Source: Zygnema cylindricum (taxonomy: Eukaryota > Streptophyta > Zygnematophyceae > Zygnematales > Zygnemataceae). Taken from it: a stretch of DNA of 64,000 nt. The notes beneath the pieces were generated by a model, which saw only the letters and a list, made by a program, of their open reading frames with translations, had not been told where the DNA came from and made no database searches. Below, one piece after another: positions 21,661 to 33,670 of the stretch; the stretch's first letter is position 1, and each line of letters begins with the position of its first letter. Made by a program: the position numbers and the translations under genes. The stretch lies in contig JBBHKE010000765.1 in assembly GCA_037447655.1 (NCBI GenBank), positions 159,642-223,641 on the forward strand. The letters run 5' to 3'.

Positions 21661-23624
21661 CTCCCCTTATTTTCTAGTCTATTTCCTTTCAACTCTCACA
21701 AACAAATAAATAAACATCCCCTCCCCTTTATTTTTTCCTTTTTCCTTTTCCTTTCATAAAACTTAAGAAAATACTCTCGTATTTAACATTGTGCATGAAA
21801 TAATAATTGCATCACACATTTTATTTAACATCCCACTTTTCATTAATCTGAGCAAAGATTTTATCCACCTCAACACTTTTCCATCCACACACAAAACGAT
21901 TTCCCTCTTGCGATCCAAACAGCCAGCCCCATCTCCAATCTGCAACATACACCCAGATGCTAACCCTTTTACACGCACACCTTCATAAATACCATCACAT
22001 CTTTTAGTGATGTCAAACCCATTACCCCAAAAAAATGAACTTTCCTCACTTTTTCCCATGGATTTCTTTCCACTCTCACTTTCTAAATTTATTCCCAATA
22101 AATATTTCTCCTCCCCTAAACCTTTCATTAGATATTCCTCTTCTCCCCTATCCTTTAAAACCCCTTCTTGTTTCACTTCTCCCATTTCCTCGGAATCCGT
22201 AGTAGTCTACCTTTCCAACTAGTTTTCTTTTTCCAAAATATCTATAAAATTATCCTCATTATTTTTATTTTTCCCTTTTTCAATAATTGATCCTAGATCC
22301 GACTTACTTATTTTTAAGTCATACTTTCTACACTCCTTGACATCCACATCATGTCTAACTCCCTCAAGTACCTCCCTTCCCTTTACTTCCCTTATACCTC
22401 CAAAAGCACACTGTTGTCTTCGTGGAATTTCTGTGTACTTTTCTCTCTTCTCCATTCTACCGATGTGAAGAAGCTCCAAGATTTCTTCATCCTCTTTCTC
22501 CTCTTCCCTTTCTTCCTCCTCATTCACACTCAAACTTCTAAGTTCTTCCAACCAAGGGCACTCCTACATATAGTGACCCGGTTTTCTACAAACGAAGCAA
22601 ACCCCTTTTTTCAAAGCTCCCATTTCTTTTCCTCTCCCTCTCTTTCCACCAAAGTTCCGATAAGGTTTACCTTTGTCTTTCATCCTCTCATCACGCTTCC
22701 GCTCGTCACCGCCGTTCTTCTCATCGCGTTTCCGCCAGTAACCACCAGTTGTAAATGCATTCACCCTGTTACTTCCCCTACGAAGCTCCAAAGTACTTTC
22801 CCTCACAAGAATTATCCCCATGGTAATGCTCCAAGTCCATGAGGAGCCATCCATTCCCTGCATACGCTAAATGATGTCCTCGTACTCATATGGGAGTTTC
22901 ATGATTAGTGTATTAATCTTTCTCTCCTCTGATTCTACGTATCCCGCACTAGCAAGCTCAACATATAACTTAGCAATATCATTGCAAAACTCTGTTATGC
23001 TACCACCTTTATAAACATAGGCCTCTATTTCCTGTTATACTAATTGTTGCCTCTGTATAGTCTCACTCTTATAAATATGAATTAGTGTTTCCCAGATTTC
23101 CGAAGACTTGGCTAGATTTAAAAGATTGATAGCTATAGACTTAGACACATATATAAGTATGAGATGTTTTGCTATAGTGTTTTTATATTCCCAAATTTTT
23201 CTATCATTTTCTTCAGTTTTTGGTTCAGTTATAACCTCCACCGGTGGAACCGTAGCCGAGAGCCTAGCTCCCTTCACCATCGGTGTCCCTTTATCTTTCT
23301 CCCCTTTTTTCCCTTCCATGGTAATGATTTTCCCTTCACCTTCCATTGCATCCTTACTCCGGTTGGTTCTTTGGAAAGCCCTAGATGATTCTCCATAGTG
23401 AGTTTCTTCAAAGCTTGGTGGTGGACACCTCACTTTTCCGAAACAATTCCCCACAAGTGCTTTTCGAAAAGCAATCCCTCCATCGTGAACTCCCAATAAG
23501 TGAAGTTTGTTCCATTGAAAATAGGCACCCTAGATGGTGGGCCCATAACTTGAATTCTATGGGCTCTATTGCCACACGGAATTTGCAGATCCAAAGAAGC
23601 TAATCTAGATAGTGCCGACTCCAA
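21661..23624 (-). pseudogene. copia element B gag-pol, strongly shortened
   Basis: Gag starts at the minus-strand ATG at 23624, inside the LTR, and runs 25 codons before V-M-G-P-P. Gag core pieces lie at 23035-23496; zinc knuckle C-x2-C-x4-H near 22600; a protease-side linker (I-P-R-R-Q-Q-C-A-F-G-G-I) at 22219-22551. The remainder (21763-22185) compresses RT and RNase H into 140 codons: G-E-E-K-Y-L-L-G-I from RT sits close to A-S-G-C-M-L-Q-I-G-D from RNase H, and the integrase and YVDD are gone. Short frames stay open around the deletions. It cannot be autonomous. Confidence 0.75.
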
Positions 23625-24475
23625 GTTTATTTAAACCCAAATGATTAACTCCTTGACATAGAGAACCCCATTACAACTTCACCTCTGTGAAATATGACTT
23701 TCTGTGTGCTCGGTTTCACCACAGAATGCAAAGTTAGAATATGAGTTTTAGATAACATTCCCCACTTTGACTTTCCCTTAGAAATGCAGCCACCCTGGCA
23801 GGCAAAAACTCAGACTGACTACACCTTTGTGTAGCCTGGACTCCTTTAAGTCCGCAACAAAAAGAATCACTGAATTTGGTCAACTGAGTTAGTTGTTATG
23901 GCTGGCCAAAGTTTGCCATTTATACAAGGTGCTCTCTAGGAGAGGCAGCTTCCTACCATAAATATTATAAGTCCTATTCCCTCTCTTAAACTCTATCTAT
24001 TGACGTACGGTACCAATCACATTAATGTATCGTACAAAAAGTACAGGTTCTTGTGTTCTTTCTGTACGACTATCGTAAGATATGGTCGAAATGTCGACAC
24101 ATGTTTATCCGAATTTGTTCTCGTAATATGCGGAGTTGCCGCAATCTAATGTTGACATGCCACGTGTCACTTGACGTGGCAATGACCCTAAAAGGCCAAA
24201 AGTACACATTTCGCGATCGCGGCGCCTACCGTGGCCGTCGGATCAAATCTAACTATATTTCTAGCCGTTAAAATGGACGTGCGGTATTTGTTTCGCGGTC
24301 GAAACAAATGTCAGTATCCGTTTCATAGAATACATAAAACCGTACACCGCACTATCTTTAATTGTATCTAAGCACTAGGTATATATTTCAATGAACTAGT
24401 CTACACGTAACTAGCTAAATACATATCAAGTTCCATATGTTTTAACACAAGCCATAGACTAAACGGATAAAGTTA
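23551..24475 (-). repeat. 5' LTR of element B, first part
   Basis: Plus reading from TGAATTCTATGGG beside the variant primer site (ATAACT). It runs to GGATAAAGTTA, inside the tRNA-like module, and is then cut. The continuation lies at 37139-37360, beyond the inserted plus-strand element. Confidence 0.65.
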
Positions 24476-24479
24476 TATT

Positions 24480-24893
24480 CACCCCCCCACATATTGTATA
24501 CCCCATTATCTTTTGTTGCTCTATCTCTCTCTCTCTCCCCCCCCCCCTTCCCCCCCCCTTCCCCCCCCCCCCCCCCACAGTCTGCTTGTGGGAGGCTGCC
24601 CCGTGGCATGGCCTGCAGGGATAGGGGGGGAGGAGGGGGGGGCTTATTGGGGGGAGGGGGGGGGGGGTGTCAATATATGGAGGGGGAGGGGGGGGGAGGG
24701 AGCGAGGGGTAGGCGGGGGAGTGGGAAGGAGGAAGCGGGGGAAAGGAAAGGGAGAGGAAGAGGGAGAGGGGGGGGGGAGGGGGAGAGGGGGGATGGGGGA
24801 GAAGGGGGAGATGGGCGGGATGGGGAAGGGGGGGAAGGGGGGGAAGGGGGGGAAGGGGGGGAAGGGGGGGGTAGGGGGGGAAGGGGGGAAAGG
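24480..24893. repeat. Low-complexity C-run then G-run tract
   Basis: About 110 bases of C and CT runs, a short unique stretch, then nearly 290 bases of almost pure G with scattered A and T. It stands exactly where the first 550 bases of the plus-strand element's LTR should be (compare 36095-36650). Real G-quadruplex-forming DNA or a sequence or assembly artefact are both possible. The frames in it are composition artefacts. Confidence 0.7.
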
Positions 24894-25390
24894 GTTTGGC
24901 GTTTTGTGATGTGGCATGACCTGGAGCCACGTGGAATGACGACATTCGGTCATAGGAATTCCGAGGAACGTACGGACGAGTGAAAAGCGGACACGCGTCC
25001 GCTTAATAGCCTTGGCGTACATAGGCCGTACAAAAGGTACATCGGCAATAGTACTTTTGTGTACGGTACAGTAATCTGATTGGTCCGTACTTCAATAGAT
25101 AGAAGTTATTAGAGAGAATCAGGACTTAGAAAATTTTGGTAGGTGGTCACCTCTCCCTTTGAGAGTTTGTACAAATTGGCATTTTTACTGCCTCATAACT
25201 TATCGGCTGGTTGGCCGTTTTTAGTGATTCTTTTTGCTACCAACTCACGGGAATCTAGGCTACACAAGGGTGCACTCAAATTGTCAATTTGCCTTCTTGG
25301 GAAGCAGTGGTTGTGGCTTCAAGTGTGTTAGTTAAATACTATCTAGAGGCTTCCTGTATTCTGTGGTCCAATGGAGGACACAGAATTGCA
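24894..25390 (+). repeat. 5' LTR fragment of the plus-strand C-type element
   Basis: Matches 36650-37138 of the 3' LTR, from TTTGGCGTTTTGTGATG to AGAATTGCA. The first half is missing. Confidence 0.75.
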
Positions 25391-25405
25391 GGTTATGGGC
25401 CCACC
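25391..25405 (+). other. Half-tRNA-iMet primer-binding site, element C+
   Basis: Perfect GGTTATGGGCCCACC, translated as part of Gag. Confidence 0.75.
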
Positions 25406-27308
25406 CTCTAGGGTGCCCACCTTCAATGGATCTGGGTTCATCTATTGGGAAGCCATGATGATGGGAGCTTTGTGTGAAAAACGATACTGGGGTATGGTCA
25501 GTGGACAAGTGAAACGTCCACCTTCGGGAACTCCACCAAGATTTGGGGGAGTAAGGTTTCCTGCAACAACGGTTGCCACAGCGGAGGAGGTAGATGATGG
25601 GGACAGCAGTGTGTCCGAAAAGGGGAAAGGGAAGGAGACACCCCTCACTGCTATTGCCACAGTATCGGGAGCGGCGACCGTGAAGACAGTGGAGAACGAT
25701 ACTCAAATGTGGGAGGATGTAAACATGGCTGCCAAGAACTTCATTCTGAGGCATCTCACTCAAGGTTTGGCCACTCCTCATCTTCACACATACAAGGCCG
25801 AGGAGTTGTGGATGAGTTTGGTGGAGATTTATAGAGCTGGAACTATTCAGGAGTTCCAGTTGGCTGAGCAAAAGCTAGTGAGTTACACTTAGAAAGGAGG
25901 AAAGATGTTAGATTACTGTAATGATATTTCTTGTTTGTATATGGAAATGGAAAGTGCCGGGTGGACAGGTAGAATGAAAATGAAAGTTAACACCCTTATC
26001 ATGAAACTACCAGATTAGTTTGAAAACATAGTGTACCGAGGATAGGGAATGCCTGATAGTTCATGGAAATGGAACACAGTAGTCAGGATGATACTTGTGC
26101 ATGTAAACACAATGGAGATTAGGAGAGGAGGAAAGAGCATTCAAGCTCTAGCAGTAGGAGGTGACCGATGGGGGAAGGACCCGAAGAAACCTTACAAAGG
26201 AGAAAGAGATCATTTTGGGGGACCGAGGCCCCTAAAGGGTCTTTTTCATTATTGCAAAAAAGCCGGGACACTTCATCGTAGATTGTGTCAAGCTATCACA
26301 GCTGAAGCTCCAAGAGAACCGTGGAGGGGGTTCTTCCGGAGGGAAGAAAAAGGCACTTGTGGTTACAAAAGTGTCAGGAGAAACCAAGGATGAGTCCTCT
26401 GAGGAGGATGGGGAACTTCTTCTTGACAAGAGTCTGGAGGAGAAGGAGATTCCTCGCAGGCAGAAGTGTGCCCTTGGAGCAATCCGAGAAGCTCCACAGG
26501 AAGGATGGATCATCGACTCAGGTGCATCCGTGCATATGTGTCGTGATAAAGAACTCTTCACTAAGTTAAGAAAAGATTCCTACTGTAGAGATAGAGTAAA
26601 GGGATGGGAGAGTGGTTACTACAGATCTAGTGGGATTAGTAGATCTGAATGTCTTAGTGGAGGGTAAGACTTTTATACTTACATTCTCAGATGTACTTTA
26701 CATTCCTCAACTGAGTAAAAATCTTATCTCTACGTCTATGTTAGATGAAAAAGAGTTTGATACCTTCACTAGAAAGGGAGTCTTTACAGCTAAGTATGGG
26801 GATGAAGTTTACTTCACAGGAGATAAGGGTACCCAAGGAATGTTTAGGCTTAACCTGAGTAATGAAAAGAAGAATGCTTACTATGTTGGTGTTCCTAAGA
26901 TGATGATTTGGCATAAGCGGTTGGGGCATGTTCATTTTGATAGGTTAATGCAAATGAAAAAACTTGGGGTAGTAGATGGCATTCAGTTTGGGGATAATGA
27001 AATGATGGATGATTGTAGTGGTTGTGCTCAAGGTAAGGCTCACACACTTCCCTTTCCCAAAGCCGCCACATATAGAGGTGAGACAGTGTTAGATTTGGTC
27101 CACACGTATATTTGGGGACCTTCAAAAGTCCCTTCGGTTGGAGGAAAGAGGTTTATGATGACAATAACTGATGACTGGCCTAGATACTCAAGAGTCTACT
27201 TTCTGAAAACAAAGTCTGAAGCATCAACTTACTTCAAAGAATATAAAGCTTGGAGTGAGAAGTTGCATGAAACCCCCATTTAGAGGATAAGGAGTGATAA
27301 TGGGGGGG

Positions 27309-27382
27309 AATATACCTCTAACGAGTTTGAAGAATATCTGAGAGATGAGGGACTGCAGCACCTGAAAACTGTACCATATAAC
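27309..27382 (+). repeat. Left copy of a 74-bp duplication around element C
   Basis: Integrase-coding target sequence starting AATATACCTCTAACGAG, repeated at 33671-33744 on the other side of the insertion, with a few mismatches. Confidence 0.8.
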
Positions 27383-28385
27383 TGCAATTATGTGTCCTCC
27401 ATTGGACTACAGAATACAGGAAGCCTCTAGATAGTATTTAACTAACCCACTTTAAGCCACGACCACTTCTGCCCAAGAAGGCAAACTGACAATTTGATTG
27501 CATCCTTGTGTAGCCTGGACACCCCTGAGTCCGTAGCAAAAAGAATCACGGAAAACGGCCAGTCAGGCGATAAGTTATGAGCCGGCAAAAATGCCAATTT
27601 ATACAAAGCTCTCTTAGAGAGAGGTGTCTATCTACCAAATATTTCCTAAGTGCTAAATCCCTCTCACAACCCCTATCTACTAAAGTGCGAACCAATCGTA
27701 TTACTGTAAAGTACAGAAAGGTACTATGGCCGATGTACTTTCTGTACGGCCGGTGTACGACAAGGCTCTTGAGTGGACGCGTGTCATTTTTCCACTTGTC
27801 CGTATTTCCTCCGGAATTCCCGCGACCGAATGTCATCCTTCCACTCGGCGCCACGTCATACCATGTCCATAAAATCCAAAGTGACCATTCCGCGATCTCG
27901 GCGACGACGTGCGCCGTCGGATTAAATCCGACATTAAATGTCGACCGTTCAAAGTGTATGTTTCATTTGTTTTGTGCGAAATGACGTTCGCACTAAACCT
28001 TAACAAGTTCTATGTTCGTTTCGTTTCATATTCCAGTTAGATCATTTCGGTACTATACAACAGTTTATATATGAATGAAACCCTACATCATCTAACGGAC
28101 TTCTACGACAGACTGGTTAGAGCTAACGGCTACGCCGCGCTCTACCGGTCGGGGGTTCGAGTCCTGTCGGACTCAACCTTTTGTTGAGAGTGACTTAAGT
28201 CACTCTTTAGTCCTTCCTATGGAGCTGAGGCAGCCATGGCTCCATCGCTCTCTCTATCTCCTTTAGTGACTACAACAAGTATGGGGGAGAGAGAGAAGAG
28301 ATGGAGGCAGGCTGCCATCATTTCTTATATATGTTTCCGCTAATTTATTTTAAACTAGAAAATACAAAAACTACTTATTTCAACA
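27383..28385 (-). repeat. 3' LTR of element C
   Basis: Plus reading TGCAATTATG to TTTCAACA, 1003 bases. TATA (minus strand, GTATAAATTGG) near 27600; tRNA-like module at 28101-28177; stem-loop near 28264-28280; polypurine tract from 28386. Confidence 0.8.
28101..28177 (+). other. tRNA-like module, antisense in LTR C (left)
   Basis: GACTGGTTAGAGC (A-box-like) and GGTTCGAGTCC (perfect B-box), about 35 bases apart. An equivalent copy is at 33437-33513. It opposes the element's own transcription. Confidence 0.65.
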
Positions 28386-28398
28386 CTCCCCTTATTTT

Positions 28399-29890
28399 CT
28401 AGTCTATTTTTAATTTTTCTTTTAATCCACATTTTTCCCTGCAGTATTTTAATTTTGGCGAGGGAACAGGTTTGGTCATCATGTCCGCTACCATTTCCTC
28501 ATCAGATCTATATACAAGATTCACTATTTTATTCTCAACTTTTTCCCTTACAAAACTTAATCTTATGTCCATATGTTTAGCCTTAAAATGATGTTTTGGA
28601 TTTGCTGCAATTGCTATGGCCGCTTGATTATCACAAAACACTTCATGCACTCCCTCTTTCATATACCCAAGTTCTTGCAGCAAAGACTTGACCCACATCA
28701 ACTGTTTCACAGCAGAACAAAAGGCCATGTACTCAGCCTCCATGGTGGACTGAGCAACCACCTTTTGTTGCTTACTGCTCCAAGAGCATGCACCTTCCCC
28801 AACATACAACACATACCCAGAAGTGCATCGTCTCATAGGTGCGTCCCCATAACTGGCATCACTCCAAGTAGTGATGTCAGTGTGCTCCCCTCCCAAATGC
28901 AACCATAACTCTCTAGTTCCTACCAGATATCTCATGACTCTCTTGGCTGCCTCCCAATCCCTCTTCCTAGGATCATTCAGACTCCTACTGAGTACTCCAA
29001 CTGGTGCCGCTATGTCCGGCCTGGTACAATTCATAAAATAGATTAAACTTCCTACGACCTGTCTATAAGGGATAGTCTTCATAAACTCTCTCTCTTCTGT
29101 ACTCATTTGATCATCTAAGATCATTACTCCTCCTTCTACACTCCCATCACTTACTTTTTTCAAGTCCATGGGAGTGGTACAACTGTTAGCATTTTCCATC
29201 TGGAATTTGTCAAGCATATCACCTATTGCTTCTTTCTGAGTAAGTCTGATAATCTTCTTCCCCCTATCTCTCTCCATCTGAATCCCCAAAATATATTTTG
29301 CCTCCCCTAAATCCTTCATATCAAATCTGCTTCTAAGATCTGTTTTTAATTTATTGATCTTTTCTAAGGATTTACTCAACACAAGCAGATCATCCACATA
29401 AATTGCAATAAAAATGACACCATTCTCATCTTCAAACATATAGATAGAATGGTCAAAGCTGATACGGATATATCCCAGACTGGTAAGAAACTCATCTAGT
29501 TTCTTATTCCACTGTCGGGGAGCCTGCTTTAGTCCATATAAGGACTTTATGAGCCTGCAGACTTTGCTCTCTTCTCCTTCCTCTACGAACCCCTCGGGTT
29601 GTCTCATGAAAATTTCTTCCTCTAACTCACCATTAAGAAACGCAGTCTTAATGTCCATCTGATGGATTTCCATGTCTTCCGCTGCTGCCAGGCTGAGGAG
29701 AATCCTTACTGATGGGAACCGAACAACTGGAGCAAAGGTCTCCTCATAGTCAATCGTTTCCTTTTAGGTGAACCCCTTCGCTACCAATCAAGCCTTATAT
29801 CTTTCAATGGTATTATCTGGGTTTAGTTTTAGTTTAAATACCCATTTACACCCAATAGGTTTTCTGTCTGGAGGACAATCTGCTAGTTCC
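28399..29890 (-). pseudogene. copia C reverse transcriptase and RNase H
   Basis: The minus-strand frame from 29673 to 28399 is open for 424 codons: D-I-K-T-A-F-L-N-G-E-L-E-E-E-I-F, Y-G-L-K-Q-A-P-R-Q-W, the catalytic Y-V-D-D-L-L-V-L-S near 29380-29405, L-G-I-Q-M-E-R-D, then RNase H with T-T-W-S-D-A-S-Y-G-D and Q-S-T-M-E-A-E-Y-M, ending in K-I-D. Upstream, the first RT residues up to 29890 carry stops at about 29765 and 29890. It is the best-preserved RT in the window. Confidence 0.85.
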
Positions 29891-30768
29891 TAGGTATTTG
29901 CTTCCATGATAGAAGCCATCTCATCATTTATAGCTCTAATCCATCTTTCTTTCTCTGGACTATTCAATGCCTCCGAGTAAAACTGAGGCTCATCAGGGTG
30001 AGATAGCTTAGTTACCTTATGAGCGACTTGTTTTTCCTGTAATCTTTTGCTGCTCCTTCTTCCTCCCTCAAACTCCGAAGCAAGAATGGATGGAAGTCTT
30101 GGATTTCTTCTCACTGTTTCATCGGCTCCCCTGTCCATGGAAACCGGTTCTTGTCGTGCTTCTTCTATCTCCTCAAAATCCATAGGAGTATATGAGGTTT
30201 CCGGTGAGTTTCCTGTATCTTGGATCTCCCTTGAATTTGTAATCACGGTGTCACCCATGTCCCTTTTGGGAACGACCGAGTTCTCCTCACTTTCAGACTC
30301 AAATCTGATCCTAATCTTCTTTGTATATTTGAAGGGGTCAAATGACTTCCCTTCATCCATGACAACTAAGCGTTTGACCAGAATGATATCTTTCTTTGCC
30401 AAGTCATAGACTCTATATCCCTTAACATCCTCATCATATCCCACAAAGTATCCAGGTTTTCCCTTTGCATCTAGTTTCCAGTTTTTCCTATCCGTGTCAA
30501 GACTCTAAACTTGGCTACCAAATACTTTAAGGTGTGAGATATCTGGTTTCCTTCCAACCCATCTCTCATAAGGTGTGACTCCCTTTACAGCTGAGGTGAG
30601 GACTCTATTCTTAATATAGTTGGCACAGTTCATTGCCTCTGCCCAAAATCTCTTTCCTATTTTCTTGTCTGCCAACATACTGCATGCACTATCTCCTAGT
30701 GTTCTATTCAACCTCTCAGCTACCGCATTTTGTTCCGGGTTATATGGTACAGTTTTCTGGTGTTGCAC
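29890..30768 (-). pseudogene. copia C integrase end and linker
   Basis: 30768-30505 encodes the integrase C-terminal half (Q-K-T-V-P-Y-N-P-E-Q-N, then A-V-A-E-R with the catalytic E). The following frame (30444-29890) is the acidic linker with R-R-N-P-R-L-P-S-I and L-S-H-P-D-E-P before RT. The two are separated by a single stop near 30505. Confidence 0.8.
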
Positions 30769-30849
30769 TCCCTCATCTCTCAGATATTCCTCAAACTGGT
30801 TAGAGGTATATTCCCCCCTATTATCACTCCTTATCCTCTTAATAGGGGT

Positions 30850-32439
30850 TTAATGCAACTTCTCACTCCAGGCTTTATATTCTTTGAAGTAAGTGGATGC
30901 TTCAAACTTATTTTTCAGAAAGTAGACTCTAGAGTATCTAGACCAATCATCGGTTATTGTCATCATAAACCTCTTTCCTCCAACCGAAGGTACTTTTGCA
31001 GGTCCCCAAATATCTGTGTGGACCAAATCTAACACTTTCTCACCTCTATATGTGGCGGCTTTGGGAAAGGGAAGTCTGTGAGCCTTACCTTGAGCACAAC
31101 CACTACAATTAACCATTATTTTATTATCCCCAAACTGAATGCCATCTACTACCCCAAGCTTTTTCATTTCCCTTAACCTATCAAAATGCACATGCCCCAA
31201 CCGCTTATGCCAAATCATCACCTTAGGAACACCAACATAGTAAGCATTCTTCTTTTCATTACTCAAGTTAAGCCTAAACATTCCTTGGCTACCCTTATCT
31301 GCTGTGAAGTAAACTTCATTCCCATACTTAGCTGTAAAGACTCCCTTTCTGGTGAAGGTATCAAACTCTTTGTCATCTAACACAGACGTAGAGACAAGAT
31401 TTTTACTCAGCTGAGGAATGTAAAGTACATCTAAGAATGTAAGTATAGAGGTCTTACCCTCCACTAAGACTTTCAGATCTACTGATCCCACTAGATCTGT
31501 AGTAACCACTCTCCCATCCCCATACTCTATCTCTACAGTAGGAATCTTTCGTAGCTTAGTGAAGAGTTCTTTATCACGACACATATGCATGGATGCACCT
31601 GAGTCAATGATCCATCCTTCCTGTGGAGCTTCCCGAATTGCTCCAAGGGCACACTTCTGCCTCCGAGGGATCTCCTTCTCCTCCAGACTCTCGTCAAGAA
31701 GAAGCTCCCCATCCTCATCAGATGACTCATCCTCGGTTTCTCCTGACACTTTTGTAACCACAAGTGCCTTTTTTTTCCCTCCGGAAGAACCCCCTCCACG
31801 GTTTTCTTGGAGCCTCAGCTCCGACAACTTGACACAATCTGCAATAAAGTGTCCCGGCTTTTTGCAATAATGACAAATACCCTTTGGGGGCCTCTGTCCC
31901 CCAGAATTATCTCTTTCCCCTCTATAAGGTTTCTTCGGATCCTTCCCCCATCGGTCCCCTCCTGCTGCTAGAGCTTGAATGCTCTTTCCTCCTCTCCTAA
32001 TCTCCATTGTGTTTTCCTGCACAAGTATCATCCTGACTACTGTGTTCCATTTCCATGAACTATCAGGCATTCCCTGTTCTCGGTACACTATGTTTTCGAA
32101 CTCATCTGGTAATTTCATGATAAGGGTGTTAACTTTCATTTTCATTGTACCTGTCCACCCGGCACTTTCCATTTCCATATACAAACAACAAAGATCATTA
32201 CAGTAATCTAACATCTTTCCTCCTTTGTAAGTGTAACTCAATAGCTTTTGCTCAGCCAACTGGAGCTCCTGAATAGTTCCAGCTCTATAAATCTCCAACA
32301 AACTCTCCCACAATTCCTCTGCTTTGTAAATGTGAAGATGAGGAGTGGCCAAACCTTGAGTGAGGTGCCTCAAAATGAAGTTCTTGGCAACCATGTTTAC
32401 ATCCTCCCACATTTGAGTATCGTTTTCCACGGTCTTCAC
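30850..32439 (-). pseudogene. copia C Gag, protease and integrase core
   Basis: An open frame of 529 codons. In order: gag core (K-N-F-I-L-R-H-L-T-Q, L-D-Y-C-N-D-L); zinc knuckle C-H-Y-C-K-K-P-G-H-F-I-A-D-C at about 31830-31875; protease W-I-I-D-S-G-A-S-M-H near 31600; integrase zinc site H-K-R-L-G-H with C-S-G-C; and core H-T-D-I-W-G-P near 31010. It ends at a stop at 30850. It lacks the gag N-terminus, which lies in the separate frame at 32500-32733. Confidence 0.85.
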
Positions 32440-32499
32440 GGTCGCCGTTCCGGATACTGTGGCAATAGGAGTGAGGGGTGTCTCCTTCCCTTTTTCCTT

Positions 32500-32733
32500 T
32501 TAGGACACACTGCTGTCTCCATCATCTGCCTCCTCCGCTGAGGCGGCCGTTGTTGCAGAAAACCTTACTCCCCCAAATCCTGGTGGAGTTCCCGAAGGTG
32601 GACGTTTCACTTGTCCACTGACGATACCCCAGTATCGTTTTTCACACAAAGCTCCCATCATCATGGCTTCCCAATAGATGAACCCAGATCCATTGAAGGT
32701 GGGCACCCTAGAGGGTGGGCCCATAACCTGCAA
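32500..32733 (-). pseudogene. copia C Gag N-terminus, separated by a stop
   Basis: Q-V-M-G-P-P-S-R-V-P-T-F followed by G-F-I-Y-W-E and G-A-L-C-E-K. The ATG in the LTR is followed four codons later by TAA (M-E-D-T-stop), so a start at the M of V-M-G-P-P is the only one left. A stop at 32500 separates it from the rest of Gag. Confidence 0.75.
32714..32728 (-). other. Half-tRNA-iMet primer-binding site, element C
   Basis: Perfect GGTTATGGGCCCACC on the minus strand beside the LTR at 32729. Confidence 0.75.
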
Positions 32734-33670
32734 TTATGTGTCCTCCATTGGACTACAGAATACAGGAAGCCTCTAGATAGTATTTAACTAGCCCACTTTA
32801 AGCCACGACCACTTCTGCCCAAGAAAGCAAACTGACAATTTGACTTCACCCTTGGACTCCCCTGAGTCCGTAGCAAAAAGAATCACTGAAAACGGCCAAC
32901 CAGGCGATAAGTTATGAGCTGGCAAAAATGCCAATTTATACAAAGCTCTCTTAGAGATAGCTGTCTATCTACCAAATATTTCCTAAGTCCTAAATCCCTC
33001 TCACAACCCCTATCTACTAAAGTACGAACCAATCGTATTACTGTAAAGTACAGAAAGGTACTATGGCCGATGTACTTTCTGTACGGCCGGTCTACGACAA
33101 GGCTCTTGAGTGGACGCGTGTCATTTTTCCACTTGTCTGTATTTCCTCCGGAATTCCCGCGACCGAATGTCATCCTTCCACGCGGCGCCACGTCATGCCA
33201 CGTCCATAAAATCCAAAGTGACCATTCCGCGATCTCGGCGACGACATGCGTCGTCGATTAAATCCGACATTAAATGTCGACCGTTCAAAGTGTCTGTTTC
33301 ATTTGTTTCGTGCGAAATGATGTTCGCACTAAACCTTAACAAGTTCTATGTTCGTTTCGTTTCATATTCCAGTTAGATCATTTCGGTACAATACAACAGT
33401 TTATATATGAATGAAACCCTACATCATCTAACGGACTTCTACGACAGACTGGTTAGAGCTAACGGCTACGCCGCGCTCTACCGGTCGGGGGTTCGAGTCC
33501 TGCCGGACTCAGCCTTTTGTTGAGAGTGACTTAAGTCACTCTTTAGTCCTTCCTATGGAGCTGAGGCAGCCATGGCTCCATCGCTCTCTCTCTCTCCTTC
33601 AGTGACTACAACAAGTATGGGGGAGAGAGAGAAGAGATGGAGGCAGGCTGCCATCATTTCTTATATATGT
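32729..33670 (-). repeat. 5' LTR of element C, end truncated
   Basis: Matches the left LTR up to TTATATATGT (33670) and lacks the outer 51 bases. Holds the tRNA-like module (33437-33513) and stem-loop (near 33600-33618). Confidence 0.8.
33437..33513 (+). other. tRNA-like module, antisense in LTR C (right)
   Basis: The same A-box-like and perfect B-box pair as at 28101. The tail reads CTGCCGGACTCAGCC. Confidence 0.65.

Larger units (their letters stand above)
25371..27382 (+). pseudogene. copia C+ gag-protease-integrase (5' half of a split element)
   Basis: Gag starts at the LTR ATG at 25371 (M-E-D-T-E-L, then Q-V-M-G-P-P) and is open for 173 codons, through the gag core K-N-F-I-L-R-H-L-T-Q, to a stop at 25892. 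After more stops: zinc knuckle degraded near 26250; protease W-I-I-D-S-G-A-S-V-H near 26510-26545; integrase zinc site H-K-R-L-G-H and C-S-G-C near 26915-27020; core H-T-Y-I-W-G-P (first catalytic D is Y here) and R-S-D-N-G-G-E-Y near 27295. It breaks at 27382 where element C is inserted. The rest of the element resumes at 33671. Confidence 0.85.
27383..33670 (-). mobile_element. copia element C, nested insertion, minus strand
   Basis: The left LTR is complete (27383-28385), the right LTR (32729-33670) lacks its last 51 bases, and the interior is in full copia order on the minus strand. It is inserted in the integrase of element C+. The two LTRs are very similar, so it is one of the youngest insertions here. 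The flanks carry a 74-bp duplication instead of the usual 5 bp. Confidence 0.85.

Noticed and set aside
24459-25022. Long Pro-rich and Gly-rich frames on both strands
   Set aside because: They come only from the C and G runs at 24480-24893; no domain, and all six frames are affected by composition.
28101-28177. A true tRNA gene
   Set aside because: A and B boxes are present but the acceptor stem does not pair and the anticodon arm is unclear; it is repeated in every LTR.
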